Shown here one piece after another: positions 46,345 to 59,001 of a stretch of 64,000 bases of DNA; position 1 is the stretch's first letter, and the number at the start of each line of letters is the position of its first letter. A model generated the notes under the pieces. It was not told the origin of the DNA. It was given only the letters and a program-made list of their open reading frames with translations, and searched no databases. The position numbers and the translations under genes were made by a program. The stretch comes from Dysidea avara (taxonomy: Eukaryota > Porifera > Demospongiae > Dictyoceratida > Dysideidae): NCBI RefSeq assembly GCF_963678975.1, contig NC_089272.1, positions 46,086,032 through 46,150,031 of the forward strand. The letters are read 5' to 3'.

Positions 46345-48838
46345 AGTCATCCTAATAGAGCAGTCACCCTGAAGAGAATTCAAGAGATCAGCTAGAAATA
46401 AGAAACCTGTATAGAGATCAGCTACACACAAGTCACCCTGTAGAGAGATCAGCTAGAAGAAGTTACCTTGTAGGGAGTTCATGCAACTATGGAAAGAGAT
46501 AGTTCAGCTAGAAAAAATCACCTTGTAGAGTTCAGCTACAAAGAAACTACCATGTAGAGAGTTCAGCTACAAACAAATCGCCCTTTGGAGAGATCAATAG
46601 TAGAAGTTACCTTGCAGAGAGTTCAGCTACAAAGAAACCACCATGTAGAGAGTTCAGCTACAAACAAATCGCCCTGTGGAGAGATCAATAGAAGAAGTTA
46701 CCTTGCAGAGAGTTCAGCTACAAAGAAACCATCTTGTAGAGAGTTCAGCTACAAACAAATCTCCCTGTAGAGAGATTAGCTAGAAGAAGTTACCTTATAG
46801 AGAGTTCAGCTACAAAGAAACCATCATGTAGAGAGTTCAGCTACAAACAAATCTCCCTGTAGAGAGATCAGCTAGAAGAAGTTACCTTGTAGAGAGTTCA
46901 GCTTAGAACAAATCACCCTTTAGAAAGATCAGCTAGAAGAGGTCACCTTGTAGAGAGTTCAGTTACAAAAAAACCACCATGTAGAGAGCTCAGCTACAAA
47001 CTAGTGACCTTGTAGAGACATCAGCTAGAAGAAGTTACCTTGTAGAGAGTTCAGCTACAAAGAAACCATTCTTTAAAGAGCTCAGCTGCAAACAAATCAC
47101 CTGTAAAGAATTCAGCTACAAATAAATTACCCTGTAGAAAGATGAGCTAGAAAAAGTTACCTTGTAGAGAGTTCAGTTACAAAGAAACCACCATGTAGAG
47201 AATTCAGCTACAAACTAGTGACCCTGTAAAGACATCAGCTAGAAGAAGTTACCTTGAGAGAGTTCAGGTACAAAGAAATCATTATTTAAAGAGCTCAGCT
47301 GCAAACAAATCACCTATACAGAATTCAGCTACAAACAAATCACCATGTAGAGAGATCAGCTAGAAGAAGTTAACTTGTAGAGAGTTCAGCTACAAAGAAA
47401 CCATGATTTAGAGAGCTCAGCTTCAAACAAATCACCTGTAGAGAGTTCAGCTACAAACAAATCTCCCTGTAGAGAGATCAGCTAGAAGAAGTTACCTTGT
47501 AGAGAGTTCAGCTATAAACAAATCTCCCTGTAGAGAGATCAGCTAGAAGAAGTTACCTTGTAGAGAGTTCAGCTACAAAGAAACCACCATGTAGAGAGTT
47601 CAGCTGCAAAGAAATCACCCTGTATAAAATTCTGCCACGAACAAATTGCCCTGTAGAAAGATCAGTTAGAAGAAGTTACCTTGTAGAGAGTTCAGCTACA
47701 AAGAAACCATTCTGTAAAGAGCTCAGCTGCAAACAAATCACCTGTACAGAATTCAGCTACAAACAAATCACCCTGTAGAGAGATCAGCTAGAAGAAATTA
47801 CTTTGTAGAGAGTTCAGGTACAAAGAAACCACCATGTAGAGAGTTCAGCTGCAAAGAAATCACCCTGTAGAAAATACAGCCACAAACAAATTGCCCTGTA
47901 GAAAGATCAGTTAGAAGAAGTTACCTTGTAGATCGTCCAGCTACAAACAAATCACCCTGTAGAGAGATCAGCTAGAAGAAGTTACCTTGTAGAGAGTTCA
48001 GCTACAAAGAAACCACCATGTAGAGAGTTCAGCTGCAAAGAAATCACCCTGTATAAAATTCTGCCACAAGCAAATTGCCCTGTAGAAAGATCAGTTAGAA
48101 GAAGTTACCTTGTAGAGAATTCAGCTACAAAGAAACCATTTTGTAAAGAGCTCAGCTGAAAACAAATCACCTGTACAGAATTCAGCTACGAACAAATCAC
48201 CCTGTAGAGAGATCAGCTAGAAGAAGTTACCTTGTAGATAGTTCAGCTACAAAGAAACCATCATTTAGAAAGTTCAGCTTTAAACAAATCACCTGTAGAG
48301 AGTTCAGCTACAAACAAATCACCCTGTAGAGAGATCAGCTAGAAGAAGTTACCTTGTAGATAGTTCAGTTACAAACAAATCTCCCTGTAGAGAGATCAGC
48401 TAGAAGAAATTACCTTGTAGAGAGTTCAGATACAAAGAAACCATTCTGTAAAGAGCTCAGCTGCAAACAAATCACCTGTACAGAATTCAGCTACAAACAA
48501 ATCACCCTGTAGAGAGATCAGCTAGAAGATATTACCTTGTAGATAGTTCAGCTACAAACAAATCACCCTGTAGAAAGATCAGTTAGAAGAAGTTACCTTT
48601 TAGAGAGTTCAGCTACAAAGAAACCATTCTGTAAAGAGCTCAGCTGCAAACAAATCACCTGTACAGAATTCAGCTACGAACAAATCACCCTGTAGAGAGA
48701 TCAGCTAGAAGAAGTTACCTTGTAGATAGTTCAGCTACAAACAAATCTCCCTGTAGAGAGATCAGCTAGAAGAAATTACCTTGTAGAGAGTTCAGCTACA
48801 AAGAAACCATCATGTGGAGAGTTCAGCTGTAAAGAAAT
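46345..48838 (+). repeat. 31-bp minisatellite array of element B
   Basis: A tandem array of 31-bp units that largely follows a three-unit cycle of about 93 bp: GATCAGCTAGAAGAAGTTAC, then GTTCAGCTACAAAGAAACCA, then GTTCAGCTACAAACAAATCA. Expansions of whole cycles are visible, for example 47480-48780. Confidence 0.95.
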
Positions 48839-49113
48839 CACCACTGCCCAAATTTCAAGGCGATAGCTATTTCCAATCTGAAGTTATCAATTGTCAAAGT
48901 TGGCAAATTGGATGTGTGTGGAAGGCCCCTTTTCGCAAATCCGGTCACATATGTATTATATATATAATTTGTACATTTACTGATAAAATATTTAAAGTAC
49001 ATCTACTTCATCTTTTCTTCTTCCTGTAGTAAAGAAAAAAAACATAGGTTAAAAAAGTCCCAAAGCTGGCCATAGGCCGGCTTTGGGGTATACAAATACA
49101 AAAAGAAATGAAA

Positions 49114-49432
49114 TCTAATCCAAAACAGCCAAGCTGTAAAAAACGTGTGCGGCCCTCAGAAAGGCTATGGTGAAAAAAGATGTGAAATTGAAGGTGGCGG
49201 CCAAGAAATGGCTGTGATGGTAGGTTAATGGTAAAAATTTTAATAACGACAATTCAGGTGAATTTTTGTGCCGCTTCACAAAATTTACCTGAATTGTCAT
49301 TATTAAAATTTTTACCATTAACCTACCATCACAGCCATTTCTTGGCCGCCACCTTCGATTTCACATCTTTTTTCACCATAGCCTTTCTGAGGGCCGCACA
49401 CGTTTTTTACAGCTTGGCTGTTTTGGATTAGA
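49114..49432. repeat. 3' terminal hairpin of element B
   Basis: Arms of about 155 bp from TCTAATCCAAAACAGCC to GGCTGTTTTGGATTAGA. The G-to-C changes in one arm are matched in the other, so the arms have evolved together or been homogenised. The two 67-codon frames here are mirror by-products. Confidence 0.95.
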
Positions 49433-50221
49433 TTATAGTTACTGCAGTCATAAAACAAAGTGGCTTTATTATTGAACAGTTAAACAGTGTTAACTAGAAC
49501 TTGTTAGCATTCTTCAGCTGGTTTTGTCCTCACAATAGATGATTGGAGTTTTACTAGATAGATATTCAGATGCTGGTGGATGGTCAATTTGAATTATTGA
49601 GGTGCACGTTTACCTTAGTAATGTTTATCGCCAGTAAAGAGAGTTTGCTGTTTGCCTACTCACCTCCCTCCTTTCAGGACTCTCCATTAACCATACAGTT
49701 CTCACTTTGCTGCATGGCTAATGTGACATGGGCTCCAGGGCTTAAGATTATTACCAGTTTGTTTCTCTCTTCTGTCTCATGCGGCTGGGTCATTCTCCAT
49801 TTGAATTCTAGCCCCATGGGCAGGCAGTCAAATCAGATGGATTACGTGATCCTTAATTCTAGAAGCCGATAGAAAATTTAACACAAAGTACTGTAGTCAT
49901 TCTGATTTTGCCGTGAGAAACAGAAATGCAACAGCCCTGATGCACCCATCATTCCACCCCTCCAGTTATTTCTAATTGCTCGTGTCCTCTCCATTTTTCA
50001 CTGCACCTAGTTAACGAGGCTTTAACAAACCAACACCTAACTAGTTGCTGTAACAGGAATTTACAATTGGCATAAATACACTTTGACTATATAGGACAGT
50101 TTTATCACAGAGAAAGGCAGCATTACTTAAGGTACACAGGCTGGTAAAAGCATGAAGTATATTGAGTATATTGCCAGAATAATAGGTACAGCTTTTGGCA
50201 GCTAAAATAGGCACTTAGATT
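49433..50221. other. Intronic stretch without recognised features
   Basis: A 100-codon frame at 49570-49872 has no family resemblance and no splice context that I can support. Confidence 0.45.
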
Positions 50222-50876
50222 TACAGTGATATCTTGACTGCCTGTTCACTGGAACATTTATTGAGGGAATATTGTGTTAGTTTTATCAGTCGGTTTTGCA
50301 GCACGTGGCCACTGGCTTTATTAATGAGGTGGCCTTATTAAGTCATGGACTACAATGGTGGATCCAGGATAGGGCATTTGCGGCAAATGCTCTCTGTGGA
50401 GGAGCCATACTTCTTTTGATTGGAATACTAAATCTTAATTGTCAGGCCGAAATCACTACATATGAAATATATGCATATTACTTCCATTTATTGCAAATTT
50501 ACTTGAAACTAAAGTCAAAGCAGCTGTCAAACTGTCACCCAGTACCTTTCTGTGTACTAAGCACCTCTAAAATTAATTTTATTGTGTTGCTGGTGTTTAA
50601 ATAATTCATGCCTTTCAAACAGTTTTTAAGAATTCATAACCATCTGCAAATGTCAAAATGGCAAAACTCAACAGTGAGATGCTACTAAGAGGTGATTACT
50701 TGCTTCTTCAAAAATGCAGAGAATCTGCTCTCCCCAACCACCTACAACTTAGCCTGCTTATGCCCTTCCCCTTGCCAGCTCATGATGGACTATATGTCTG
50801 GACATTTTGGACCTGGCCACTGTAACAAGGTGGCATCATTACTGAGGTGGCCACTAAGTGAGGTTTCACTGTATAA
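50222..50876. mobile_element. Mariner-like MITE hosting a nested hAT MITE
   Basis: The ends TACAGTGATATCTTGACTG and the inverse of GTGAGGTTTCACTGTA resemble the ACAGTGAAACCTC termini of common mariner-type MITEs, with TA at each edge. GGTGGCC blocks occur on both sides. The hAT MITE at 50353-50784 has inserted inside it. Confidence 0.55.
50353..50784. mobile_element. Non-autonomous hAT MITE, inverted copy with perfect 8-bp duplication
   Basis: It begins CAATGGTGGATCCAGGAT and ends near CCAGCTCATG. It is flanked by ATGGACTA at 50345-50352 and 50785-50792. The interior is the reverse complement of 1898-2363 (for example GAAGCAAGTAATCACCTCTT read on the minus strand). Confidence 0.85.
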
Positions 50877-51889
50877 GTATACAATTACAAGGATCATGAA
50901 GGTTTGCACTTTTTCACAAAATACCTTTACCAAATTGGTTAGGCATAATAGAGTGCCTTCAGTGTGACTTGAAATGTTTCCGACAAGTTGCTCCAAAATT
51001 TAAATCAAGACACACGGTAGTGTGTCGTGCGGCCCAAGAAGCCGGCGCGCCACACCGTGAGTATATTGACAGGAAGAACGAAAACGTCATTTTCACACCT
51101 TTGTATCTCGGTGATCACTTATCTGATTGGAACCAAATTTGCTGCACAGTTGCCCGCCAGCCAAGGGAGTCTACATTCCAAATTTGAAGGAAATCGCTCC
51201 AGCCATTTCCGAGATACGAGCTGCCAAAGTTTAGTTTTTTTTTCTTCGTTTTTTTTTTCTTCTTCTTCGTCTTTTCGCACACTTGCAAAAATTGCTATAA
51301 CAAGCAAACGCGTACTCCGATCGCCTTGAAATTTGGCACACAGAAAGGGAGTCCAACGGCGAATCCTAGCATCAAATTTGGTACAAATCCGAAGAATGGT
51401 TCAGGAGTTATGACCGATTATTCGCGTAAAACAAGATCGATTTGTTGTCACGCCTACAGGGTAAACCGCTTCATGGAATGAGTTGAAAATTGCTATGTAG
51501 ATGGAGTAACCATCGTAGGAGTGCCTTTTGGTGGTTTGAAAGGAATCGAGATAAAGACCACGGAGATATGACACAAAACCCAACTTGTGTCACAATTACG
51601 CGATTGATTTTTATGAATAAAAAAGTATTAGTTTTCACGCCTACTAGGCAAACCGCTTAGAGCAATGAGCTGAAAATCGGTGTATAGCTGGAATAATCTT
51701 CATAGAAAGTCTCTGCAGTAGTATAGAAGAATCGGATTACAAACCACTGAGTTATGATTCGAAAGCCAACTCCGTGTAGCAAATGCGAGATCGAGATACT
51801 CTAATAGAACAGTCACCCTTATAGATCATTCGGCTAATTTATTTATTCCATTATAGAATTTTATTACATCACAAGTTATTCTGTTGGGA

Positions 51890-54800
51890 GTTCAGCTGCA
51901 AACAGTTAATCTTATAGACAGTTCAGCAAGAAGACAGTCACCATGTGGAGAGTTAAGCAAATATATCACTATAGAGATTCAGAACATTACAAGTCACACT
52001 GAAGAAAGTTCAGCTATAAACAAGTCATGCACTGTGTAGAGAATTCAGCTACAATTAAGTCACTCTCTAGAGAATTCAGTTACACAGAATTCAGCTACAC
52101 ACAAGTCACTGTGGAGAGAGTTCAGCTACAAACAAATTACCCTTTAGAGTGATCAGCTACAAACAAAACACTTTGCAGAGTGTTCAGCTGCAACAAATCA
52201 ACCTTTAGAGCGAACAGCAATGAACAAATCAACACAAATCTACCTGTAGAGAGATACGCTAGAAACAAATCACCCTGTAGAGAGTTCAGCTACAAAAAAT
52301 CACCCTGTAGAGACATCAGCTAGAAACTAGACACAATGTAAGGAGTTCAGCTACAAGCAATCACCCTGTAGAGAGTTCAGCTAAAACAAATCAACCGGCA
52401 GAGAGATCAGCTACAAACAAATCACCTTATAGAGAGTTCAGCTACAAACTGATTACCTGTAGAGAGATCGGCTACAAACAAATCAACCTGCAGAGAGATC
52501 AGCTACACACAAATCAACTTGTAGAGAGATCAGCTACAAACAAATCACCCTGTAGGGAGATCAGCTAGAAACTACACACAATGTAAGGAGTTCAGCTACA
52601 AACAAATCACCCTGTAGAGAGTTCAGCTAAAACAAATCAACCTGCAGAGAGATCAGCTACAAACAAATCAACTTATAGACAGTTCAGCTACAAACAAATC
52701 AACCTGCAGAGAGATCAGCTACACACAATTCAACTTGTAGAGAGATCAGCTACAAACAAATCACCCTGTAGAGAGATCAGCTACAAACTAGACACAATGT
52801 AAGGAGTTCAGCTACAAGCAAATCACCCTGTAGAGAGTTCAGCTACAAACAAACCAACCTGTAGAGCGATCAGCTAGAAACAAATTACCCTGAAGAGAGG
52901 TCAGCTACAAAAAATCACCCTGTAGAGATATCAGCTAGAAACAAATCACCCTGAAGAGAGGTCAGCTACAAAAAATCACCTTGTAGAGAAATCAACTACA
53001 AACAAAACACTTTACAGAGAGTTCAGCTACAAACAAATCAACCTTTAGAGCGATCAGCAACAAACAAATCAACCTGTAGAGAGATAAGCTAGAAACAAAT
53101 CACCCTGTAGAGAGTTCAGCTAAAACAAATCAATCAGCAGAGAGATCAGCTACGTACAAATCACCTTATAGATAGTTCAGCTACAAACAAATTAACTTGC
53201 AGAGAGATCGGCTACAAACAAATCACCCTGCAGAGAGAACAGCTACACACATATCAACTTGTATAGAGATCAGCTACAAACAGATCACCCTGTAGAGAGA
53301 TCAGCTACAAACTAGACACAAAGTAAGTAGTTCAGCTACAAGCAAATTACCCTGTAGAGAGTTCATCTACAAACAAATCAACCTGTAGAGCAATCAGCTA
53401 GAAACAAATCACCCTGAAGAGAGGTCAGCTACAAAAAATCACCCTGTAGAGAGATCAGCTAGAAACAAATCACCCTGAAGAGAGGTCAGCTACAAAAAAA
53501 ATCACCCTGTAGAGAGATCAGCTACAAACAAATTTCCCTGTAGAGAGATCGGCTACAAACAAATCAACCTGCAGAGAGATCAGCTACACACAAATCAACT
53601 TGTAGAGAGTTCAGCTACAAACAAATTACCATGTAGAGAGATCGGCTACAAACAAATCAGCCTGTAGAGAGTTCAGCTAAAACAAATCAACCTGCAGAGA
53701 GATCAACTACAAACAAATCACCTTATAGAGAGTTCAGCTACAAACAAATTACCCTATAGAGAGATTGGCTACAAACAAATCAACCTGCAGAGAGATCAGC
53801 TACACACAAATCAACTTGTAGAGAGATCAGCTACAAACAAATCACCCTGTAGAGAGATTAGCTAGAAACTACACACAATGTAAGGAGTTCAGCTACAAAT
53901 AAATCACCCTGTAGAGAGTTCAGCTAAAACAAATCAACCTACAGAGAGATCAGCTACAAACAAATCACCTTTTAGACAGTTCAGCTACAAACAAATTACC
54001 TTGTAGAGAGATCGGCTACAAACAAATCAACCTGCAGAGAGATCAGCTACACACAATTCAACTTGTAGAGAGATCAGCTACAAACAAATCACCCTGTAGA
54101 GAGATCAGCTAGAAACTAGACACAATGTTAAATTACTAAGGAGTTCAGCTACAAGCAAATCACCGTGTAGAGAGTTCAGCTACAAACAAACCAACCTGTA
54201 GAGCGATCAGCTAGAAACAAATCACCCTGAAGAGAGGTCAGCTACAAAAAATCACCCTGTAGAGGTATCAGCTAGAAACAAATCACCCTGAAGAGAGGTC
54301 AGCTACAAAAAATCACCTTGTAGAGAGATCAACTACAAACAAAACATTTTGCAGAGAGTTCAGCTACAAACAAATCAACCTTTAGAGCGATCAGCAACAA
54401 ACAAATCAACCTGTAGAGAGACCATCTAGAAACAAATCAACCTGCAGAGTGATCAGCTACAAACAAATCAGCTTGTAGAGAGATCAGTTACACACAAATC
54501 AACCTGTACAGAGATAAGCTAAAAACAAATCAGAGTTCAGCTAAAACAAATCAATCTGCAGAGAGATTAGCTACATACAAATCACCTTATAGACAGTTCA
54601 GCTACAAACAAATTACCTTGTAGAGAGATCGGCTACAAACAAATCACCCTGCAGAGAGATCAGTTACACACAAATCAACTTGTATAGAGATCAGCTACAA
54701 ACAAATCACCCTGTAGAGAGATCAGCTAGAAACTACACACAATGTAAGGAGTTCAGCTACAAACAGATCACCCTGTAGAGAGATCAGCTACAACTAGACA

Positions 54801-56245
54801 CAAAGTAAGGAGTTCAGCTACAAGTAAATCACCCTGTAGAGAGTTCAGCTAAAACAAATCAACCTGCAGAGAGATCAGCTACAAATAAATCACTTTATAG
54901 ACAGTTCAGCTACAAACAAATTACCTTGTAGAGAGATCGGCTGCAAATTAATCAACCTGCAGAGAGATCAGCTACACACAAATCAACTTGTAGAGAGATC
55001 AGCTACAAACAAATCACCCTGTAGAGAGATCAGCTAGAAACTAGATACAATGCAAGGAGTTCAGCTACAAGCAAAATCACCCTTTAGTGAGTTCAGCTAC
55101 AAACAAATCAACCTGCAGTGAGATCACCCACAAAAACGCACTTGTACAGAGTTCAGTTATAAACAAATTACCCTGTAGAGAGATCAGGTAGAAGAATTCA
55201 CCTTGTAGAGAGTTCAGCAACAAAGAAACCACCATGTAGAGAGTTCAGCTGCAAACAAATCACCCAGTAAAAAGATCAGCTAGAAGAAGTTACCTTGTAG
55301 AGAGTTCAGTTACAAAGAAACCATCATATAGAGAGTTCAGCTACAAAGAAATTACCCCGTAGAGAGTTCAGCTAGAAGAAGTCACCTTGTAAAGAGTTCA
55401 GCTACAAAGAAACCATCATGTACAGAGTTCAGCTACAAAGAAACCACCTGTACAGAATTCAACTACAAACAAATCACCCTGTATAGAGATCAGCTAGAAG
55501 AAGTTACCTTGTAGATAGTTCAGCTACAACAATTCACCCTGTAGAAAGATCAGCTAGAAGAAGTCACCTTGTAGAGTGTTCAGTTACAAAGAAACCATCA
55601 TGTAGAGAGTTCAGCTGCAAACAAATCACTCTGTAGAGAGTTTAGCTACAAAGAAACCGCCATGTAGAGAGGTCAGCCTCATACAAACCACCTTGTAGAG
55701 AATTCAACTACAACAAATCACCCTGTAGAGAAGAGTAGAGAGTTCAGCTACAAAGAAACCATCCTGTAGGGAGTTCAGTTACAAAGAAACCACCATGTAG
55801 AGAGTTTAGCTGCAAACAAATCACCTGTAGAGAGTTCAGCTAGAAACAAATTACCTCGTAGAGAGATCAGCTGGACGAAGTCACCTTGTAGAGCGTTCAG
55901 CTACAAAGAAACCATCATGTAGACAGGTTAGCTGCAAAAAAAATCACCCTGCAGAGAGTTCAGCTACAAAAAAATCACCCTGTAGAGAGTTCAGCTAGAC
56001 GAAGTCACCTTATAGAGAGTTCAGCTACAAAGAAATCATCATGTAGAGAGTTCGGCTACAAAGACACCACCATGTAGAGAGTTTAGCTGCAAACAAATCA
56101 CCTGTAGAGAGTTCAGCTAGAAACAAAATACCCTGTAGAGAGACCAGCTAGAAGAGGTTACCTTGTAGAGAGTTCAGCTACAAAGAAACCATCCTGTATA
56201 TAGTTCAGCTACATTTCAAGTCACCCAGTAGAGAGATCAGCTGCA
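51890..56245 (+). repeat. 31-bp minisatellite array of element C
   Basis: About 4.35 kb of 31-bp units. The left and right ends align unit by unit with array A; the middle contains extra multi-unit duplications (for example 52860-53520 and 54180-54420 share long runs). The array therefore seems to grow internally by multi-unit duplication. Confidence 0.95.
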
Positions 56246-56458
56246 AAAAAATATCCTGTGGGGCATAATGGGCATGTAATAAATATATGTATATAATTTG
56301 TATAATTACTAATAAAATCAAAAACAATTGAAGTATTAAAAATCTTCTTTAAGTTCTTTTCTTCTTCCTGTGGTAAAGAAAAAAACACATGGGTTAAAAA
56401 AGCCCCAAAGCCAGCCATAGGCCGGCTTTGCAGTATACAAATACAAAAAGAAGTGATA

Positions 56459-56780
56459 TCTAATCAAAAACAGCCAAGCTGTAAAAAAAGGTGCGGCCCT
56501 CAAAAAGGCCATGGTGAAAAAAGATGTGAAATCCAAGGTGGCGGCCAAGAAATGGCTGTGATGGTAGGTTAATGGTTACATTTTAATAACGACAATTCAG
56601 GTGAATTTTGTGCCGCTTGGTCTTGGCACCAAATTCACCTGAATTGTTGTTGTTAAAATGTAACCATTAACCTACCATCACAGCCATTTCTTGGCCGCCA
56701 CCTTGGATTTCACATCTTTTTTCACCATGGCCTTTTTGAGGGCCGCACCTTTTTTTACAGCTTGGCTGTTTTTGATTAGA
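56459..56780. repeat. 3' terminal hairpin of element C
   Basis: Arms of about 160 bp from TCTAATCAAAAACAGCC to its inverse, short loop near 56620. Almost identical to the hairpin of A. Confidence 0.95.
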
Positions 56781-56988
56781 TATATATATACAGTAGTATT
56801 TAGTACTAACTATAACTAACTGCCTGATGATACTTTCAGACAAAATTCAATAACTGCTAACATTACAGGCTTAATTTTTTCAATGCTAAGCAATTTAGCC
56901 CAACAAGTGTATACCACAGTACATACAGTGCAATTACATATTACAGGTATAAACAGGTAAACATTTACACTCACACACACTCACTGTA

Positions 56989-57499
56989 TATGTGACCAGA
57001 TTTTACAAAACCCATCACCAGGCAAAAACAAACTGACACCAACAATGGGTAGCTACACTACCATTATTGGTTTTGACCCTCAACATTATTCAAACTACAG
57101 TACTCATAGCTGGTTTTAAAAGATGCCTTTTCTGGGTGATGTAGCAAGCTTGAATGGCAGTTTCTGGTTTTGTGAAGGACCTAGCTTGACCAGAATCAGA
57201 GGTACGTACACTCATAGATAGCATGATATAGTTGGCTAATCATTTTCTGTGTTGATTTTACTGCATATCAGCCAGCCAGCACATCCTATAATCTTGTGTC
57301 TGCACTTCAGTCATGGTCTGGCTCCATTTTGAACACTATTTCTTCCACCCCTTGTTAGCACTTGCTATACTACTTTGCTCATGCAACTGCTCAGATTGGG
57401 AACTCTACAAACAGCTACAAGTACTCGAGGTGGTCTGAAAGGTCTATCTCGAAACTTCTCATTTGTGATTTGAATTGTTATTCCAAATCCAGTCACATA
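56989..57499. mobile_element. Tc1/mariner-like MITE
   Basis: The ends TATGTGACCAGATTTTACAA and the inverse of ATTCCAAATCCAGTCACATA lie between TA dinucleotides (56987-56988 and 57500-57501). Non-coding. A related terminus occurs inside element B near 48930-48950. Confidence 0.6.
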
Positions 57500-57536
57500 T
57501 AGATGCATGCCATGCTATGCAATAACTAACTTAAAC

Positions 57537-57726
57537 TCATTATGGTGTAGTTCCTTGTGCTGCTATTCATTTTACTACTCATACTGGTAGTGTCCACTAT
57601 TGTATACTGAGTAAATCACTTGATATCCAACAATAATGCCATTAGGTTGTGAGGGAGTTTCCCATGTTATCAGTACTTCAGTGTTGACTGGTAGTGTACT
57701 AACAGAGACCTTCACCACTCCTGGAA
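57537..57726 (-). pseudogene. FN3 receptor gene 1, FN3 half-domain exon with frameshift
   Basis: Acceptor TTTAACAG at 57727, donor ATGA|GTTTAAG at 57536. It is the counterpart of 63631-63819 and reads VPGVVKVSVSTLPVNTEVLI, then TWETPSQPNGIIVGY-like sequence. It is 190 bp long against 189 in the paralogue: one extra base near 57591 (GTGTCCACT versus GTGTCACT on the plus strand) shifts the frame. The splice phases still fit the neighbouring exons (59002-59125 before, 43583-43969 after). This points to a decaying gene, unless it is an assembly error. Confidence 0.7.
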
Positions 57727-59001
57727 CTGTTAAACAAATCATATTTATGACAGCAATAAAATATATTATGCTAATAGTCCTGGCCTAGTACATGTTCATT
57801 GCATTGAGACAGACAGCATGCACATGCAGTATATCTCAGCTGTTTCAATACACTATGTAAGTATTGATAAAACTACTAGCTCAAATTTTGTGCATTAAGT
57901 GCTTACTCTTTAGTAACTCTGTTAACCTTTTTATTTACACCGTCCTAAAACTTATATAGTTGGCTACAATTTAAATTCAAGGATAGCCAAAAATTTGTTA
58001 GTTACCATGTCAGTAATGTGTGAAATAAATACAGGTAAATTCACACATTCAATGAAAATGGTGAGTAAAAACTAAGACTGAATGATGCATACAAACAGTG
58101 ATTTCTCAACTTTATTGATTTGATCAGCCAAACTCCTGTAACAAACCAAAACTACACAACTTGACAACTACAAGGGTATTAATTCGGTGAGAAAAACATG
58201 TCTGCTCTATCAGAGTAAAGAAGAATGTGACTGATATATAACGATCTCACTGCTCTATCAATCTTATAAGCACTAAAATCAACATTCTCCATTTTTTAGT
58301 TAAGCACAATATTACTAAGGCAGATTCCTCAGTGATTGGTACAACACTAAGCTAGATGACATCACCAACTATTTATGCATTTCCCGTGCTCCAATTTTCC
58401 TTTGATTGCTTTTCTGTCTTCAAAAGGCTCTGGAGTGTCCAAAATCTGAAGCTTTTATCTGATGACTATACTACACATAGCTGGTATGTCATTGTATGTA
58501 TCTTCCAAGACATTAATGCTATAGTCTATATTGCCCACCCACTGCTTACCTCTCTCTACCACTTTAAAGTGTTTTTGTGATATAGTATTGCAGTAGTTGT
58601 GACATTACTTACTGAATAACACTATCTAATGTAAAAATCTACAGGCATGGATTTACTTACATCCTGGAAGAACATCACAGGAATGTGCAGTTTCATTAAA
58701 TCATGAATATTTCTTATAACTATTATAGCCATACTCTATCAGACTGCAGCAAGTTATCAAAGCACGAATACAATATCTGACAACCTCCTGTGTGTGACTG
58801 TATTTTGGTGATCACATTATGTGTTTGTTTTTAGATTAGTTGAAATACTGTATATGATTCAAATTTCAATTATGTACTTGAAATTTAAAGTGTAGCAGTG
58901 ATTGTAAATGTATGTATACAGACTATTAAGGATAGGCACATTGTAATTTAAGTTGTACGATTTACGTATACTACGTATGCAACACTGAAGCCAAAGTTCA
59001 C
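57727..59001. other. Intron of FN3 gene 1
   Basis: No exon or named repeat was recognised. Partial CTGCTCTATCAGAG motifs lie at 58203 and 58250. Confidence 0.5.

Larger units (their letters stand above)
45531..49432 (+). mobile_element. Giant hairpin/minisatellite element, copy B
   Basis: 3.9-kb member of the same family as A and C, with the same order of parts. It is the most diverged of the three: the 5' block carries GCCGGCACGTAACACCCGTG, the array is dominated by GAAGAAGTTACCTTG and GAAACCACCATG units, and the hairpin differs at scattered sites. Just before the linker (48840-48945) it also contains AAATTTCAAGGCGATAGC and CGCAAATCCGGTCACATATG, the end of a mariner-like MITE. It lies in the 13.6-kb intron of FN3 gene 1. 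Confidence 0.8.
51005..56780 (+). mobile_element. Giant hairpin/minisatellite element, copy C
   Basis: 5.78-kb member, nearly identical to A in its 5' block (51005-51800 versus 19894-20690, with only scattered substitutions) and in the 3' linker and hairpin. The array is almost twice as long as in A. It inserted after AATTTAA, with the sequence TATATATA following GATTAGA. It is the youngest-looking copy together with A, and lies in the 13.6-kb intron of FN3 gene 1. Confidence 0.85.

Noticed and set aside
46585-46770. Small repetitive frame in the array (and 21726-21911)
   Set aside because: 31 is not a multiple of 3, so the frame cycles through the minisatellite by chance.
49115-49431. Pair of 67-codon frames in opposite orientation with nearly the same product
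   Set aside because: They are mirror translations of the two arms of the element B hairpin.
49570-49872. 100-codon plus-strand frame as a gene
   Set aside because: No domain, no splice partner, and an intronic location in FN3 gene 1 on the opposite strand.
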